A stretch of DNA of 64,000 nt, from positions 131,550 through 195,549 of the forward strand of contig VFFE01007127.1 in assembly GCA_008921705.1 (NCBI GenBank), read 5' to 3'. Below, piece by piece: positions 1-12,100 of the stretch (positions within the stretch are counted from its first letter, which is position 1; the number at the start of each line of letters is the position of its first letter). Origin of the DNA: Burhinus oedicnemus (Eukaryota; Chordata; Aves; Charadriiformes; Burhinidae). Made by a program: the position numbers and the translations under genes. Under the pieces are notes generated by a model. It saw only the letters and a program-made list of their open reading frames with translations, was not told the origin of the DNA and ran no database searches.

Positions 1-3000
1 GTGTATGGCTGGGTATATGCTGGCTGAGGGCTGTCTTTTGGCTGACTCTTTTCACTTGGGTAAGTACCATGAGAGGGCAGAGGGGATGAAGATGTCGGCT
101 GATGGGGCAAACTTGTCGAAGGAGATTTACTTGAAGAAGGAATTGGATCTTCTGTCTCTGGCCGGCCTGTCGGGGCCGAGTCTGGCTCATGCTCCGGGTG
201 TCTAGTGAGGGATGCTTGCCTAACCAGAAAGCATTTCCTTCTCTCCTGTGGAGCTGAGGAGGCTGAGGGGCCAGGGGTTGAGGCAGGAGTGGACGATAAA
301 CTCCCGTAGTCAAATGATTTACTGCGGGTCTCTGACATCTGGGAAGGATGGGACACGTTCGGTGTCTGCTCAGAAGCAGATCTCCGCATTTCCCTGGAAT
401 GATGATGGTGGCTTGGTACCATCAACATATGTGAGCCAACGCCAGGAGGCTTTGGCTGGGATTCAGAGGGCTGGCTGGTCGACTCTGACTTGCTGTGATC
501 TTCACGATCAAATGACACAGAGTGGCTGGAGCCGTGGGATATGCTGCTTTCCTGACTTGGGCTTCGGGTGAGAGACACTGATTCAAAACTGGACTCTCCG
601 GAGGACTGAGCCATTTCTGCCAGCCGCAGCCTCTTCTTTTTTGGTGGAAGTTTCTCTGCAGGGAGCTGAGAAAGGGTCTGGCTCCTCTGCGGCCACTGAA
701 ATTCCTCAGTTTTCTCTGGCTCTTTCGGAGGAGGCTCTGGCTCCATTTCTGGTCTGTCAGGCTCTTCCGTGACCAGAATCTCTGGGACCTGGATGTTGGG
801 CTGGCGTACCAGCTTGGGCTGCAGGGAGTGAGGTGGTCGGCTGTGCTGGGCTGTCGGCTGAGATGAGTACTGTGACAAGGGTTTCTCTTCTCCTTCCAAG
901 CTGCTCACCTGCTCGACAGAGTCTGACTTCTCAAAGGAGCTCGTATGCTGGATGACGGAGATCTCCTTTGAGGTTGTCCTTTTCTCTTTGCCCTCCGCAC
1001 TCAGAGCCGATTTGGTATTCCTGGAATGAAAGCTGGTACTGACATCAGAAGGTGTGGATTTACCCAGATCTGCTGGTGACTTAATGGATTCACGGGTTAG
1101 GTTTAAAGCAACGTCAGATGACGCTGGATTTGCAAACTGAGTCCCTGGCCCAGTACTGGAGGAGGGAGTGTCAGACAACTCGAAAGCTGGAGGCTCCTCG
1201 TCGTCACCGAGACTCTTTTCCTTTCGTCTCTTTCGGAGTGGGGTGAGCTCCAAACTGCTCCCTAGCTTGTAATGCATCACCTGGGGCCATGTGTCAGGAT
1301 CCACAACACTTTTCTCAGGCTCTGAAGAGGTATGGGAAGTGGAAGAACGAGGCTTTGAAAGCTGCAGTTCTGAACAGTAGTATTTCTTATGGGCTTCATA
1401 ATTGTCCCTTTTCTTGTACCGAGCACCACATATGTTACACTCGTACATGAACCCTTTAACTTTTGGACCTTTCCGTGACTTTTTGGTAAGATCGCTTTCC
1501 TTGGTTTCAGGCTCCTCGGGAGGTTTGGAAACAGTTTCTTTGTTCGCAGAGCTAACCTCCTCTGAGACGTATTCTGTTCCCAAAGGTAGCTCAATAGCTG
1601 GTTGTCGTTTTAGCATTCGAGGATGGGAAGAAAATGCTTGACTGCGGCTTAAAACTTCAGGCTCCATGATGTGATCATCAAATGAATAGCTACCTCTAAA
1701 GGTATGTGGGGAGCTTATAGTGCATGCAGCAGAAGGCATTGAGTGGCTTCTTAGGAGAGGCACTGTCTCTGTGGCACTGTGGGATTGCTGAAGTGACAAC
1801 AATGATTGTTCGGGCTTAATTTTTTCACCATGGGATGTCAACACTTTCGCTGCATCCAACTGGCTACTGGAACCAGACTTGATATCAAACTGAAACGGTT
1901 CTCTATATACACCAGACTTTGGAGATTCAATGCTGCTACGTCTAGATAAAGAGCTTCTTCTAGGCTTAACGCTATCTATTTCACTGGTATCTACAACAGC
2001 TTCATTAATTGTAATTAGCTTAGTGATGTGTTCAATAACCTGTGTTCTAGGCACAGATAATGGTACCATACTGGGTTTCTCTTCAGTAGACAGGTGTGGA
2101 AACCCCTGGCTTGTGTTTGTAGCTAACGCTGCAGTCCTTTGTCCAATCCTACCACATTTCCCAAAAATAATTTCTGCATAAGATTTTGCATTAGTATTTG
2201 GGGGGCTGATCTGCTGCTCTGCACTTTCCGATCTTGAGAAGTAGCCGGACTCGGTACTCCCTTTGCTCCCGGGGCTCAGGAAAGCTTGTTCGTCTATGAC
2301 CTTTTTCCGTTCGCTTAAGCGAAGTGCAAGCTTCTGCTTTATGGTATGGGTATCTTCAGATTTATGGCTCAGAGTATGGTCTGACGATGGCTCCACAAAC
2401 TGGGTGCTGTCCTCAAGAGACTGAGACATACTGGAATGAGACAATGAACACCGGTCATGGCTGGAACCTTGGCTCCCTCCACTCAGCAAACTGCTGGACA
2501 ACAGGGTATGCTTCTGCCTAGGTGAGAGCTCTACCGAATGGCCCGACATCGCACTTGTTTCCTCCTCTGAATCTGTGCTTTCTCCTTCTGTTGGCTCTTC
2601 GAAGTCCTCCCCACCGATCCTTTCCATTTCCAAACTCGATGGATACATCTCCGCTCCGATCCCTGAGGCCAGCCCAGCTTTTATTCGATGAGCATGAGAT
2701 TTCCTATGTTTATACAAATTGCTCTTAGTCTTAAAAGAAAAGCCACATGGAATGCAAGGGTATGGCCTCTCACCCGTGTGTGACCTGATATGTTTTTGGA
2801 GCACACTTGGCTTCGCACAAGGCCTGCTGCAGTACTGGCAAATATATTTGCCTGGCTTCTGAGGTTTCTTCTCCTTCTTGTGCACTTCCTCAGCTTGTTT
2901 TAAGGAAACCTGCGAAGGGCGAGGGATATAGACCTTTTGAACGGACGGCATGTCCTCTCCAGGAATGATCGGTGAATGGGAAGATAAGAGCTGGCCGTGG

Positions 3001-3416
3001 TGAGAGTGAAGCCCGGGTGATGGAAAGGAGCCAGAGGGACCTGGTCTTACTGGATCAACTAGCTGCCATGTGGGACCTTCAAGGACAGGCTCTGGTTTCC
3101 CAGGAGACATAAATGCTGGTGACAGTGCGTGCTGCTGAAGCTGTGAAACGTGGGAAGGATGTTCAAAAGAGGAAGGCTTAGGTTGCTTCTGATGTCCAGT
3201 CTTCTCCTGAGACTCCTCTCTTGGAATCGGCAAAGAACCAGAAAAGTGCTTCTGCGATATGATATCTCGGAGAGGGGTTCCTTGCGAAGAAGCAGAGCTG
3301 CCCTGGTACGTAGCTGCAGATGAAATACTGGCTTGGAAAGCCTCTCCTTTGGGAAGCCTCTTTCTTGGACTTTCTTCAGCCTTTTTTGTGCTCTTCTGGC
3401 TTTGTTCAGGATCCAT
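1..3416 (-). CDS. HIVEP3: HIVEP3 (Schnurri-3/KRC) large first coding exon, N-terminal part, cut by window edge
   Basis: Seen: a minus-strand frame starting at ATG 3416-3414 (protein begins MDPEQS) stays open for about 1,138 codons to the window edge. Residues 193-241 are a C2H2 finger pair (C193/C196/H209/H213, then C221/C224/H237/H241, linker TGERPY). Residues 660-681 are a separate finger (C660, C663, H676, C681). Basic nuclear-localisation-like stretches are RKRRKEK at 728-734 and PPKKKRLRL at 924-932, and the rest is Ser/Pro/Glu-rich and probably disordered. Known: HIVEP proteins are very large nuclear kappaB/RSS-binding zinc-finger regulators with two ZAS finger pairs. HIVEP3 acts in TRAF2/NF-kappaB, AP-1 and TGF-beta/RUNX2 (bone) signalling. 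Wording such as [17 protein letters not shown] and [10 protein letters not shown] matches HIVEP3 rather than HIVEP1 or HIVEP2. Human HIVEP3 is about 2,400 residues, so roughly the N-terminal half is here; the C-terminal ZAS pair lies to the left. The start has G at -3 and +4 (good Kozak), and the codon frame upstream contains no other ATG before an in-frame stop at 3576-3578. Confidence 0.97.
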   Translation of the reverse strand, partial: MDPEQSQKSTKKAEESPRKRLPKGEAFQASISSAATYQGSSASSQGTPLRDIISQKHFSGSLPIPREESQEKTGHQKQPKPSSFEHPSHVSQLQQHALSPAFMSPGKPEPVLEGPTWQLVDPVRPGPSGSFPSPGLHSHHGQLLSSHSPIIPGEDMPSVQKVYIPRPSQVSLKQAEEVHKKEKKPQKPGKYICQYCSRPCAKPSVLQKHIRSHTGERPYPCIPCGFSFKTKSNLYKHRKSHAHRIKAGLASGIGAEMYPSSLEMERIGGEDFEEPTEGESTDSEEETSAMSGHSVELSPRQKHTLLSSSLLSGGSQGSSHDRCSLSHSSMSQSLEDSTQFVEPSSDHTLSHKSEDTHTIKQKLALRLSERKKVIDEQAFLSPGSKGSTESGYFSRSESAEQQISPPNTNAKSYAEIIFGKCGRIGQRTAALATNTSQGFPHLSTEEKPSMVPLSVPRTQVIEHITKLITINEAVVDTSEIDSVKPRRSSLSRRSSIESPKSGVYREPFQFDIKSGSSSQLDAAKVLTSHGEKIKPEQSLLSLQQSHSATETVPLLRSHSMPSAACTISSPHTFRGSYSFDDHIMEPEVLSRSQAFSSHPRMLKRQPAIELPLGTEYVSEEVSSANKETVSKPPEEPETKESDLTKKSRKGPKVKGFMYECNICGARYKKRDNYEAHKKYYCSELQLSKPRSSTSHTSSEPEKSVVDPDTWPQVMHYKLGSSLELTPLRKRRKEKSLGDDEEPPAFELSDTPSSSTGPGTQFANPASSDVALNLTRESIKSPADLGKSTPSDVSTSFHSRNTKSALSAEGKEKRTTSKEISVIQHTSSFEKSDSVEQVSSLEGEEKPLSQYSSQPTAQHSRPPHSLQPKLVRQPNIQVPEILVTEEPDRPEMEPEPPPKEPEKTEEFQWPQRSQTLSQLPAEKLPPKKKRLRLAEMAQSSGESSFESVSLTRSPSQESSISHGSSHSVSFDREDHSKSESTSQPSESQPKPPGVGSHMLMVPSHHHHSREMRRSASEQTPNVSHPSQMSETRSKSFDYGSLSSTPASTPGPSASSAPQERRKCFLVRQASLTRHPEHEPDSAPTGRPETEDPIPSSSKSPSTSLPHQPTSSSPLPSHGTYPSEKSQPKDSPQPAYTQPY
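1374..1439 (-). other. HIVEP3: Solitary central C-X2-C...H-X4-C zinc finger of HIVEP3
   Basis: This encodes residues 660-681, with C660, C663, H676 and C681 in the order [17 protein letters not shown] then C. It is the non-canonical single finger found between the two ZAS modules in HIVEP family members. A basic cluster (residues 728-734) lies about 50 residues further on. The role of this finger is less well defined than that of the ZAS pairs. Confidence 0.88.
2694..2840 (-). other. HIVEP3: ZAS-N C2H2 zinc-finger pair of HIVEP3
   Basis: This encodes residues 193-241. The two fingers are spaced C-X2-C-X12-H-X3-H and joined by the canonical TGERPY linker. In this family the pair is the amino-terminal DNA-binding module that contacts GGGACTTTCC-type kappaB sites and recombination signal-like sequences. 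All eight zinc ligands are intact. An acidic Ser/Thr/Glu stretch ([10 protein letters not shown]) follows about 30 residues downstream, as is typical of ZAS domains. Confidence 0.95.
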
Positions 3417-3585
3417 GACCTTAAAAGGGTCTTTGAATGCTATTTCGGGAAGGTTTTGGCAGGCTTCATTTACGAATAATAAAGGTCTCTTCTGTAGATT
3501 CCCTGTTTTGCCTGCATTTGCTACGAAGCTGGAGCCACCAGGAGATGGTTGTTGATTTAAGATTTTACTAAAGTGTCACTAGTTG
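3417..3585 (-). other. HIVEP3: 5' leader (UTR) part of the HIVEP3 start-codon exon
   Basis: Between the start codon and the probable splice acceptor lie about 170 bases. The HIVEP3 frame is open upstream from 3416 to a TGA at 3576-3578 but holds no further ATG, so MDPEQS is the natural start. Two short ORFs in another frame sit in this leader (see separate entry). The exact exon edge depends on which of three close AG dinucleotides is used (exon would begin at 3585, 3578 or 3567). Confidence 0.6.
3440..3517 (-). promoter_or_regulatory. Two tandem short upstream ORFs in the HIVEP3 leader
   Basis: The first uORF runs from ATG 3517-3515 to TAA 3472-3470 (15 codons plus stop). The second starts immediately afterwards at ATG 3469-3467 and ends with TAG at 3442-3440 (9 codons plus stop), 23 bases before the HIVEP3 ATG. 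Both are in the same frame as each other and out of frame with HIVEP3. Their start contexts are weak (pyrimidine at -3), whereas the main start is strong. They could tune translation by leaky scanning or re-initiation, if the leader is transcribed as drawn. Confidence 0.5.
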
Positions 3586-3607
3586 CTATTTGATTCAAAA
3601 AAAAAAT
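3586..3607 (-). promoter_or_regulatory. HIVEP3: Probable splice acceptor of the HIVEP3 large coding exon
   Basis: On the minus strand a run of T (complement of the A run at about 3597-3605) is followed about 10 bases later by AG at 3587-3586. This is the usual polypyrimidine-to-AG spacing. Alternative AGs follow at 3580-3579 and 3569-3568. The tract is short and interrupted, so this is a placement by rule and not by transcript evidence. Confidence 0.45.
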
Positions 3608-6600
3608 GTTTCAAGGTCAATAAAGTTCACATTGGTAACACATGACAAACTACTTCAAAGAGAGAAAACTTTCCAAAACTTTTAGTCCAAATATTTTCCT
3701 TGTGAACTTGGTTAAGGCTTTAAACCTTGCCATTTTATTTCAGTTGACAGTGGCAAGCCTTCAAAGTCAAGATGCAACCCACAATGTGTCTCTTGTTTGT
3801 TATGCAAACCTTTGAAAACTTGAGACTTTAGTGCTCATCTCATAATGATCTTTTTTTCCTGTGCAAGGAAAATAACACTGAGCGGTGTATGTCTCCCTGT
3901 GTCTTCCTTCTGTTCCACTTTTGAGTTCAAAAGCCTTGGAAAAGTATCTCCCACATTTCTGTAATTACATCCAAAAGAAAACAAACAGAAAACATAACTT
4001 CAGTATTTGTATTTAAGTAATTAAATGCTGCTACTTTTATAGGGGTTGACAGTAAACATTTTGCACAAAAGAAATTCAGAAAAACCGACTGAAAGTCTAC
4101 CATTCATGAGACATTACTTTTAATGGTAATCTAAACATAAATTGTACTAAGGGACTCATGTTCAGTTTAATGCACGCACAACCTGGCTCTCTGGCAGTAA
4201 GCAAAGACAGCAACTCAAACCACAGACAGTTTTGAGAAACGTATTAAAATGGTTTCAAACTTGAATTCCTTCTAATCTCCTGCAAACATTTTTGGTTTTA
4301 CAATTTTTATAATTATATTTCCCTTCCAAACAGACTACACAGTAAAGCTGACGAAATACAAAGCACCACCTAATGTAGCACATACATTCACTGACAAATA
4401 AAAAGCAAATCTTTTCTGCATAAAATCCACTCTTAAGCTTGCAATAACCTTCAGTGTCATTTACAACAATACCAGGTAAAGAGAAAGCGCACACACTCTT
4501 TTACTGAAATGTTGCCTCTTTAATTTCCTGCCTTTTGCTACCAAACAATGGTGCAAATCCGACTTCTATAGCACGCACATATTTCATATAGGCAGGATGT
4601 CGAAATTGGCTGTCTGTAAAGGGGAATCCTTCTTACAATGAATTTGAACCTACCACCCTCGTCAGCAAATACAACTATTAATGAGACACTTGGGGAGGAA
4701 GTACTCTGATTCCACTGAAATAAGACAGCATCACCAAGAGATGGAATACGGAATAGAAAATGGGTGGCGCACTCCTAAGGAAAATAAGGATGGTGGGTTT
4801 TAAGTGAAGCAAATTGATACGTGTCATTTACAATGAGAAAAGAAATATCTTCTTTCTTTACGAAGCCATTATCTGCCTTAGGGTGCAGCGCCTTGCCATG
4901 ACAGAATTGCACCGGTTTCATTACGGGAAATTGCTCAAAGCCCTGCTGCTTTGATCCTGCCCCATGTAGGGGAGGGTGCATGGATGGGGCTGAAGTCTAA
5001 ACCCAGCAAAACAGGGAAGCACAGGGGACCGAGATTTTAGCTGCATCATGGCCCAACCTCATCGTGAGGAGCAACAGTGAAGAGCCAGCAGAAGAAGTTG
5101 GTTGTGTTCAACATGAACTCCTCCAAGGATTACCCACTCCTTATTCATCACTACAACCCTGTGGACGCTCAACATTCAATGAGAAAAGAGAGACATGGAG
5201 CTTAAGGTTTAGTTTAGCAGAGTCTGAAGATACGGTAACATCCTAGGATAAGTTATGACCAACTAGACTTTAGAAAAGTGGTTTAAAACGGGCTATTCTT
5301 TGGACATGGATTGATTTCACCTAAACTTGGATGACCAAAAGTCAGGGTTCAAGTCTTTAGACACACCTCTCCATACTACCACTGAGAGAGGAAGGTGCCA
5401 ATGAGGGACCCAACTGGGGCAATGCATCCCACATTAAGGTCTCAGTTCAGTGAGACTGATTGCCCTGAGATGTCATCTCTTATTGATTGGATTAGTGGCT
5501 TACTTGGCCAGCTGTGACACCTACATCTTAGGTAAATGTACAGCAAATCAGTCCTATCCTTAAAGTTCACCTTCCTTTTCCCCAAATGTAGGTTCTGCTC
5601 CCCTCCAGCATGAGCTTCACATCTTCCCAGGACCTGCAGAGCAGCTGCACTTGCTCCAACTTGCCAAGAAAGGTGCCTCATGTTTATGGGCTCATTGCTA
5701 TGAGGAGTAATTAATTACATTTTGAACCCCCTTTTTAGAGAGTGCTGGCTCCTTGATGCTGACTAATGCCGACCATAGGCCTGGGCTAGACTTAAAGCAC
5801 TGTACTTACAGCACAGGACTTACTCAAGATCAAAGACAATTGTGGAGCTGATTTATCATGTTGATTTTTGCCCAAGATGCTGTTCTTTGCCCCACTCATG
5901 ACACACAGAGCGCATTAACTTGGTAGAAGTGGATTTAAGCAAAGACTTTTTCAGGAAGCACAAAGTGAATGCTGCCTCCCACAAGCTCAAGCACTCGCAT
6001 TTAAGAACTGCCAACTCACGAATGCCTGAAAAACATTTAAATACTGTGTTTTCTCCTATAGCCTCTATATCCACTCCTATATGTATAATATTAAGATTGC
6101 GAGGAAGCTTCCTGAGATGATTCAATATCATCCCAAATGTTCAGACCATCCTCAGCCGCATCTGATGAACACATGGGCCCCAGCTGATTTTGTTAGGAAC
6201 TCTGCACAAAAGTTAACATTTAAAGAATTGGTCAACAAACAAGCACACCTGTTGCCTACAGCAGCGAGCACAGCCATTCTGGGGCAATTCAGGCTACTTT
6301 CTACAGAGTTTTTCCATTACTGGAAATGGCCCCTGGAATGGCAATGGCAAAAGAAAATTCTCCTAGCTGGATGCAGTTACTCCAGACTGATACCTCTCCA
6401 AGGAAAATTCAACAGTGCAAAATAAAGTGGCAGAAAAAATGAAGTCCACCCAGCTAAAAATTGTAGGAGGGTTTCTCCCCTGTGAACTTGGCGGCATGGT
6501 AAAGGAAGGGCAGGAGAGCTCCCAAAGATCTGGTTGCAGACGCCTAACACTGCTCTGCCCAGCTCAGATACAACCCAGAGTAGACAAGGAGCATCTTGCT

Positions 6601-8469
6601 GCATCAAACCAGAGAAGAGACCTTGTTCCCGCTGTTCTCTCTTTGGCTTGATGCATTCCTCCAGCTGGCAGAGACGAGGGGCTGGCGCGGGGCAGCCCTC
6701 TGCAGAGCTCCTCTGCACACAGACAGCTTCCTACTGGCTCCTTCTGGAAATGCAATGGGACTAATGTGGATGGGGAAACCTACTCTTTTTTTTTTAACTC
6801 TTCCAGTTCCTATTCTCTTTACCAAAATCTATCTTCAGTATCTAGTCTTCAATCTATAGTCAAAATCTATCTTCAGACTTCAGACTTTTAATATTCATTA
6901 CACTTTCCCAGTTCTCCCATTTTTTTTCTGAGAAAAGGCACATCTTTTGTTTTTACTTTCATCTCCACTTCCCGATGGCCTGCATAGTTTCTTCTCTCTC
7001 TGTCACGTGTTATGCCTCTACTATTTTTGCTTATCGCTTTCAGTTAGCATGTATTCTGCACCGCGCTCACTGTAGAACAGCACAGCAGCGGCTAACGCAC
7101 AGCAGGGCAGCGGATGGCATTGGCACAACGTCAGCAAATCTTTAAGAAAAAAGTCACATGGATTTTATGGCACATGGTTTCCAGCTGCTAACGTCGCATG
7201 TCTGTGGCCAAATCCAAAGTACAGGCACTCAGACTGGGGATTCCAGCTATTATTTCTATTCAAACATCATTTCTTAGGGTTTTACTTGAAACGCAATGGA
7301 GCGAACAAGAACAGAAATGCCTCCTTCATTCTCAGTGACAGAAACAAAGACTGCCACCCTGATGAAAGAAATCAATAACAAAATTCCTTCTGATTTTAAT
7401 GGGACCAGATTTTGACCCTAAAGCCTGAGATAGAATGCTTAGAAATGTTCTTTTTAGACAGTCACAATTGTTGGTGTTTTGAATTACCTTATTATGGCTG
7501 AAATGAATTCCTGCACAGAGGCCCAGGCACACAGTCTCTCCCAATCCTAAACCTCACCTAAGTCCTCCTAAACGGTTTGAGGAAGAGTTAACCAGTGTCA
7601 AGCCTTAGGCTGGTCCCTCTGTGCCTGGGATGATCACCACCTATACGCAAGCCGTGCCCCTAAACAAGCTCTTTACCATTGGATTTGGGATTGAGACCCC
7701 CATAACTGAAGAGAAATGCCGCAGGCTGCACCTGACATCTGAGCTCCAGGTGGGAACATGACCGAAAAGACACTGGAAGGCATCAGGACTTTCTCTACAT
7801 TGGTCAGCCTCCAGAATTCATTCCTTTCAAGTGACATGTGGAAAACTGCAGTGCTTGGCTTTCTGTCACTTTCCTTTTGTTTCCAGGACACTGAAACATC
7901 TCATTACAGTGGTTCCTTAAAACCCTGTTGGTGGCAAAACTGCTGTTTGCAATACTCAAGCAGATGGAAGGATTTTCTCGGCTGCTTGGTCCTGTCCCAG
8001 CCAGATTGAGATCCAGCGTGATCAGTGGGAAGCTATTACAACTCTGCCTTTTCTATACTCTTCCAACCATAACAGCATTGTCTTCTATACACCAAATTTT
8101 AGCCTGTTTTTAAGGATGCCAGGCTTATGTGAGAATGGTGTGCTACTGGAAAATCCGCCTGTTTATTCCTCATTATAACTTTTAAGCCATTTGTCCAATT
8201 TTAAACAAATTTAACCAATAAGCAACATATTTAACGTAAGTTAAATACATTTTAAAATCTCACAAATTTTGTGAAAGTAAGTGATGTAGGTAAAGCACAA
8301 GTCCCTGTTTCTGCTCCACTGAGGGAAAGGTACAGCTCCCTGCTTACCGGCAGCCACTACAATGTCCTGTCTGCAGAAAAAGTTTCATTCAACATTTACT
8401 TCTTTTTAAACTACGAATGAATCAATCTGGAGAGACATATCTGTGGGAAACCAGATCTCCTTTTTTCAG
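3608..8469. other. Non-coding stretch, probable HIVEP3 intron
   Basis: No ORF with recognisable homology and no clear transposon. Short open frames on both strands lack domain signatures and have random-looking composition. At 6823-6875 a short motif (AAAATCTATCTTCAG) occurs twice about 38 bases apart. Position and strand make this the intron immediately upstream of the HIVEP3 coding exon. Confidence 0.6.
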
Positions 8470-8470
8470 T

Positions 8471-9106
8471 CACAGAATCACAGAATCACTAGGGTTGGAA
8501 GGAACCTCTGGAGATCACCTAATCCAACCCCCCTGCCAGAGCAGGGTCACCCAGAGCAGGTTGCACAGGATGGTGTCCAGGCGGGTTGGGAATGTCTCCA
8601 GAGTCAGAGACTCCACCACCTCTCTGGGCAGCCTCTCCCAGTGCTCTGCCAACCTCAAAGGAAAGAAGTTCCTCCTCATGCTTAGATGGAACTTCCTATG
8701 TTCAAGTTTGGGGCCGTTACCTCTTGTCCTACCCCTGGGCACCACTGAAAAAAGACTGGTGCCATCCTCCTGGCACCCTCCCTTTAAGTATTCATAAGCA
8801 TTGATGAGATCCCCTCTCAGCCTTCTCTCCTCCAGACTAAACAGACCCAAGTCCCTCAGCCTTTCCTCATCAGAAAGATGTTCCAGTCCCCTGAGCATCT
8901 TCATAGCCCTTTGCTGTACCCTCTGCAGCAGTTCCCTGTCCTTCTTGAACTGGGGAGCCCAGAACTGGACACAGGACTCCAGATGTGGCCTCATCAGGGC
9001 AGAGTAAAGGGGGAGGATGCCCTCCCTCGACCTGCTGGCCACACTCCTCTTGGTGCACCCCAGGATGCCATTGGCCTTCTTGGCCACAAGGGCACAGTTG
9101 CTCATG
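8471..9106 (-). mobile_element. CR1 LINE, 5'-truncated 3' end
   Basis: The plus strand begins with the complement of the CR1 3' octamer repeats (CACAGAAT units) followed by the conserved 3' UTR and the end of ORF2. The minus strand keeps an uninterrupted 196-codon frame (8515-9105) covering the ORF2 C-terminus, including the [16 protein letters not shown] block. The unbroken frame suggests a fairly young copy, but it lacks the reverse-transcriptase active site and endonuclease and is a dead-on-arrival fragment. It differs in its 3' UTR from the copies at 18.6, 20.2 and 44.1 kb, so it is another subfamily. Confidence 0.95.
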
Positions 9107-12100
9107 ATGTTCCTCAGTTCTCACGAAAAGACCTGCAAGTCCATGCTTTATAAAAGCAGATAAGGTGATGGGTGGTAGGACATTCTGCTACCTGGAGATC
9201 ATGGTCTTTGCAACTAGATCACAACTGTAGCTTTGAATGGAAGGGCAGATGCCACCTTAGACATTTGAAGTGATTTATGACTGGGACGGATTTACAATGC
9301 AAACAGCGGGCAGCAAGAGCAGATCTCCTGTCACTGCCTCTTGTAACTAGACTCAGTAATATCAAATGCTGCTGCAGCACTGGTGGGACTCAGCAGGCAA
9401 AAGTTTCTCCAATATATTGAAGAAAAAGCAAAGTAAACGCAACAAACAGAAAAGCAAGTCCTGTTCCCAGGTTGAGGCCACTGCAAAGGGCACTGCACAC
9501 ATCCAGGATAAGTCACTAGGGAAAAAACAGCGATTACTTACAGTGGACTTGGTAGTCTGTAATTGTGACGGTGTCTCTCTTTTGTTTGCCCACGGTTCAA
9601 TTCAGTCTGTAAAAGAAACAGCACGTTGGAATCATAATGCGCATATATTAAAATGCCACCTCAGCAGTGAGCACACAGGACTTACATCAGGTGCCCTGAT
9701 GGAGAGGATTGCCTGGTAACCAAAACAGTACACAAACTCAGTCCCAACAGCTGGAGAAGCCCTTGGTGACTGCATTCACCTCCTTCAGCCTGTTTACCCT
9801 GATGGTGACGTGCAGGCTCATAGAAAATGCATTGCCACGGGGTATTCCTCCTCCTGGCCAAGGCTGCAAGGGAAACCACAGCCTGGCTGGTGTCAGCCGC
9901 GGGCAGAAGCGGTGCAGACAAGACAAAAGCTCCACAGCCTGGCATGGATTTCAGGTCTGCTCAGACATTGAGTATTCAGATGAGCACCCAGGTGCTGCAG
10001 CCCTTCCTCCAAAGCTCGTATTTAGTCCTGAGTTTTTCATTTAGACCACCTTTAGTTTTAAGGAAAACATTTAGTTCCTCCATACTTACCTTCCACCACG
10101 CTCCAAACACAAATGCATTGATTTACACATGGGTCAGGTTTAGATAATGGAAAGCAACATCCCAAGTGAAGATCTACTTTGAAAAACAACCTTGAGTACA
10201 GTCCATGCTCCGAGTATACTTTACATACAAAGAAAAAGACATTTCCTTCACAGACACAAGCACTGCAATTCCACAGGAGAACGTACTGTTCCTCCAACTC
10301 GATGTCCCCATCACCAAATCCTGTGTTCAGTGGCGCCTCTGCACTGCAGAGGGGTTTGAACCTGCCACCAGAGCTCAGCTCACAGAATAACACCATCAGG
10401 ATGATTCCTTTCCTACATGGACATAGTGCTTCTGAACCACTGAAGAAACAAAGGGTGGCGGCACATATTGCTTATTTAAGCACCTCCAGAACACAATTCT
10501 GATTGCACAGAAACCATGGTTAGTATTTTGAGGACCAGTTTAAGGTTTCTCAGACTTAGTGACAAGTTTATGAAAGCTTCAAAGGTCTTCATGTTCAGAG
10601 ACAATATCTCCTTCCACAACTGGCTGCTGCAGGACAGTCTCTGCCTTTAGGAATCATGTGCCCAAATATTACCAAAGTTTTGAGCACCGCTCCTGCCACC
10701 TTCTCCAAGCTGCCTTCAAGTCCAGCTTGCTGCCACCTTGCCTTTTTATTATGCTGTGCCCACTTCTGGACTGCACCTTCCCTCTGACCTCCTGCTGCCA
10801 CAGACCTGACCATGCTATTCAGGTCTACACCTCCCCATCCTCTTCCTTCCCCTGAAAATGCAGTGCTGCAAGCCCCCGGTGCCACCTCCTTATGCCAATA
10901 TCAGCTGTGTAAAGATGGAGTTGCAGTGGGAAGTCACCTCACCAGCCTCCTTCCACAGCCAGCAGAACCTCTTGGCATGTGCTAGGACATCCCAATGGGC
11001 ACGTGCACCTCTGCATACAGACACCAATTCTGTCCAGGCAGATAGGGACATACAAACATCTAAGCAAGACTGAGTTTGGAAACTAAACAGTCAAGCAGCC
11101 TCCTCTCACCTGAGGAGCATGCTCAACCACAGCAATGAGCAAAAGGTCATTTTTTTTCACCCTTCGGCTTTTCATTCCAGTTTTGCTATCCAGTATCTCA
11201 GAAGCTGTAAGTTCAGGAAGAATGAAGCAGCGGATGGATGGCACTGCGGTGCCTGAACACAGCCCTGTCTCCTCCCAAATCCCAAGCTCAAATTTGGTGA
11301 AGTGTCATAAACTCCATTCTAAGCCTGCAGCCACCACAAACTCTGGCACAAGGAACACTCATTTGGCTGGGAGAGGGCCGAAATTCCACCTCCCTTGGGG
11401 CCATGCCTCCTCAAATCCAGCCAAGTCTCAGACAACAACTCAAACCACTTAAATCCTGTTGGTATCTGAAATCAACTGGTACCTCCATGCTGTGTTCTGA
11501 AGACAGCACCCATAAAAGAAGAGGTGCCCTCTGCACCGCCATGAAGCATTCAGCCACATGCTGATAAATGCAAAACTTGACACTCCTGCCTCTTCGGAAG
11601 GTGGATCCTATGTCCTATGTCCCAAGTTACCGTCCCAGCCCCGTCACCAGCGTAGCATATTTCATCTTTCTAGATAGGGCTGGCCCACCCCACTGCCAGG
11701 AGCACAGCGGTCGCGAGTCAAAGAGAGGAGAAACAAATGGGACCTTCAACCTACAGCAGCATGTGACAGTGCAGGGAGGAGCACGCCCTAGGTCCTGCTC
11801 CCACCTCCAGCCCAGCGCTGCAGGAAGAGACATACAGCAGCAGTTAATGCTGATGTGTTCTGCAAAAGCTCCTAATGTCCCCTTGCCCATTTCTAGGCCA
11901 TACAGCAGCATCGTATCCATGATGCCTGCCTGGACAGCCCGTCCTCAGGCCACCCTCTGAGGTAGCAGGTAAGAAATTCCCCAAACCACTGCCAACAATG
12001 GCATCATGCTAATTACAAGAGCAGTTTCTAGACTGAAGGGGGTAAGAAACTGTGGGGCTTTTTAATCCTCCTCCCCTCTTCCCCAAAGGGCCATGAACAA

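Noticed and set aside
1277..2728. Short frames overlapping the HIVEP3 exon on both strands
   Set aside because: All are shadows of the HIVEP3 coding frame, which is clearly the conserved one.
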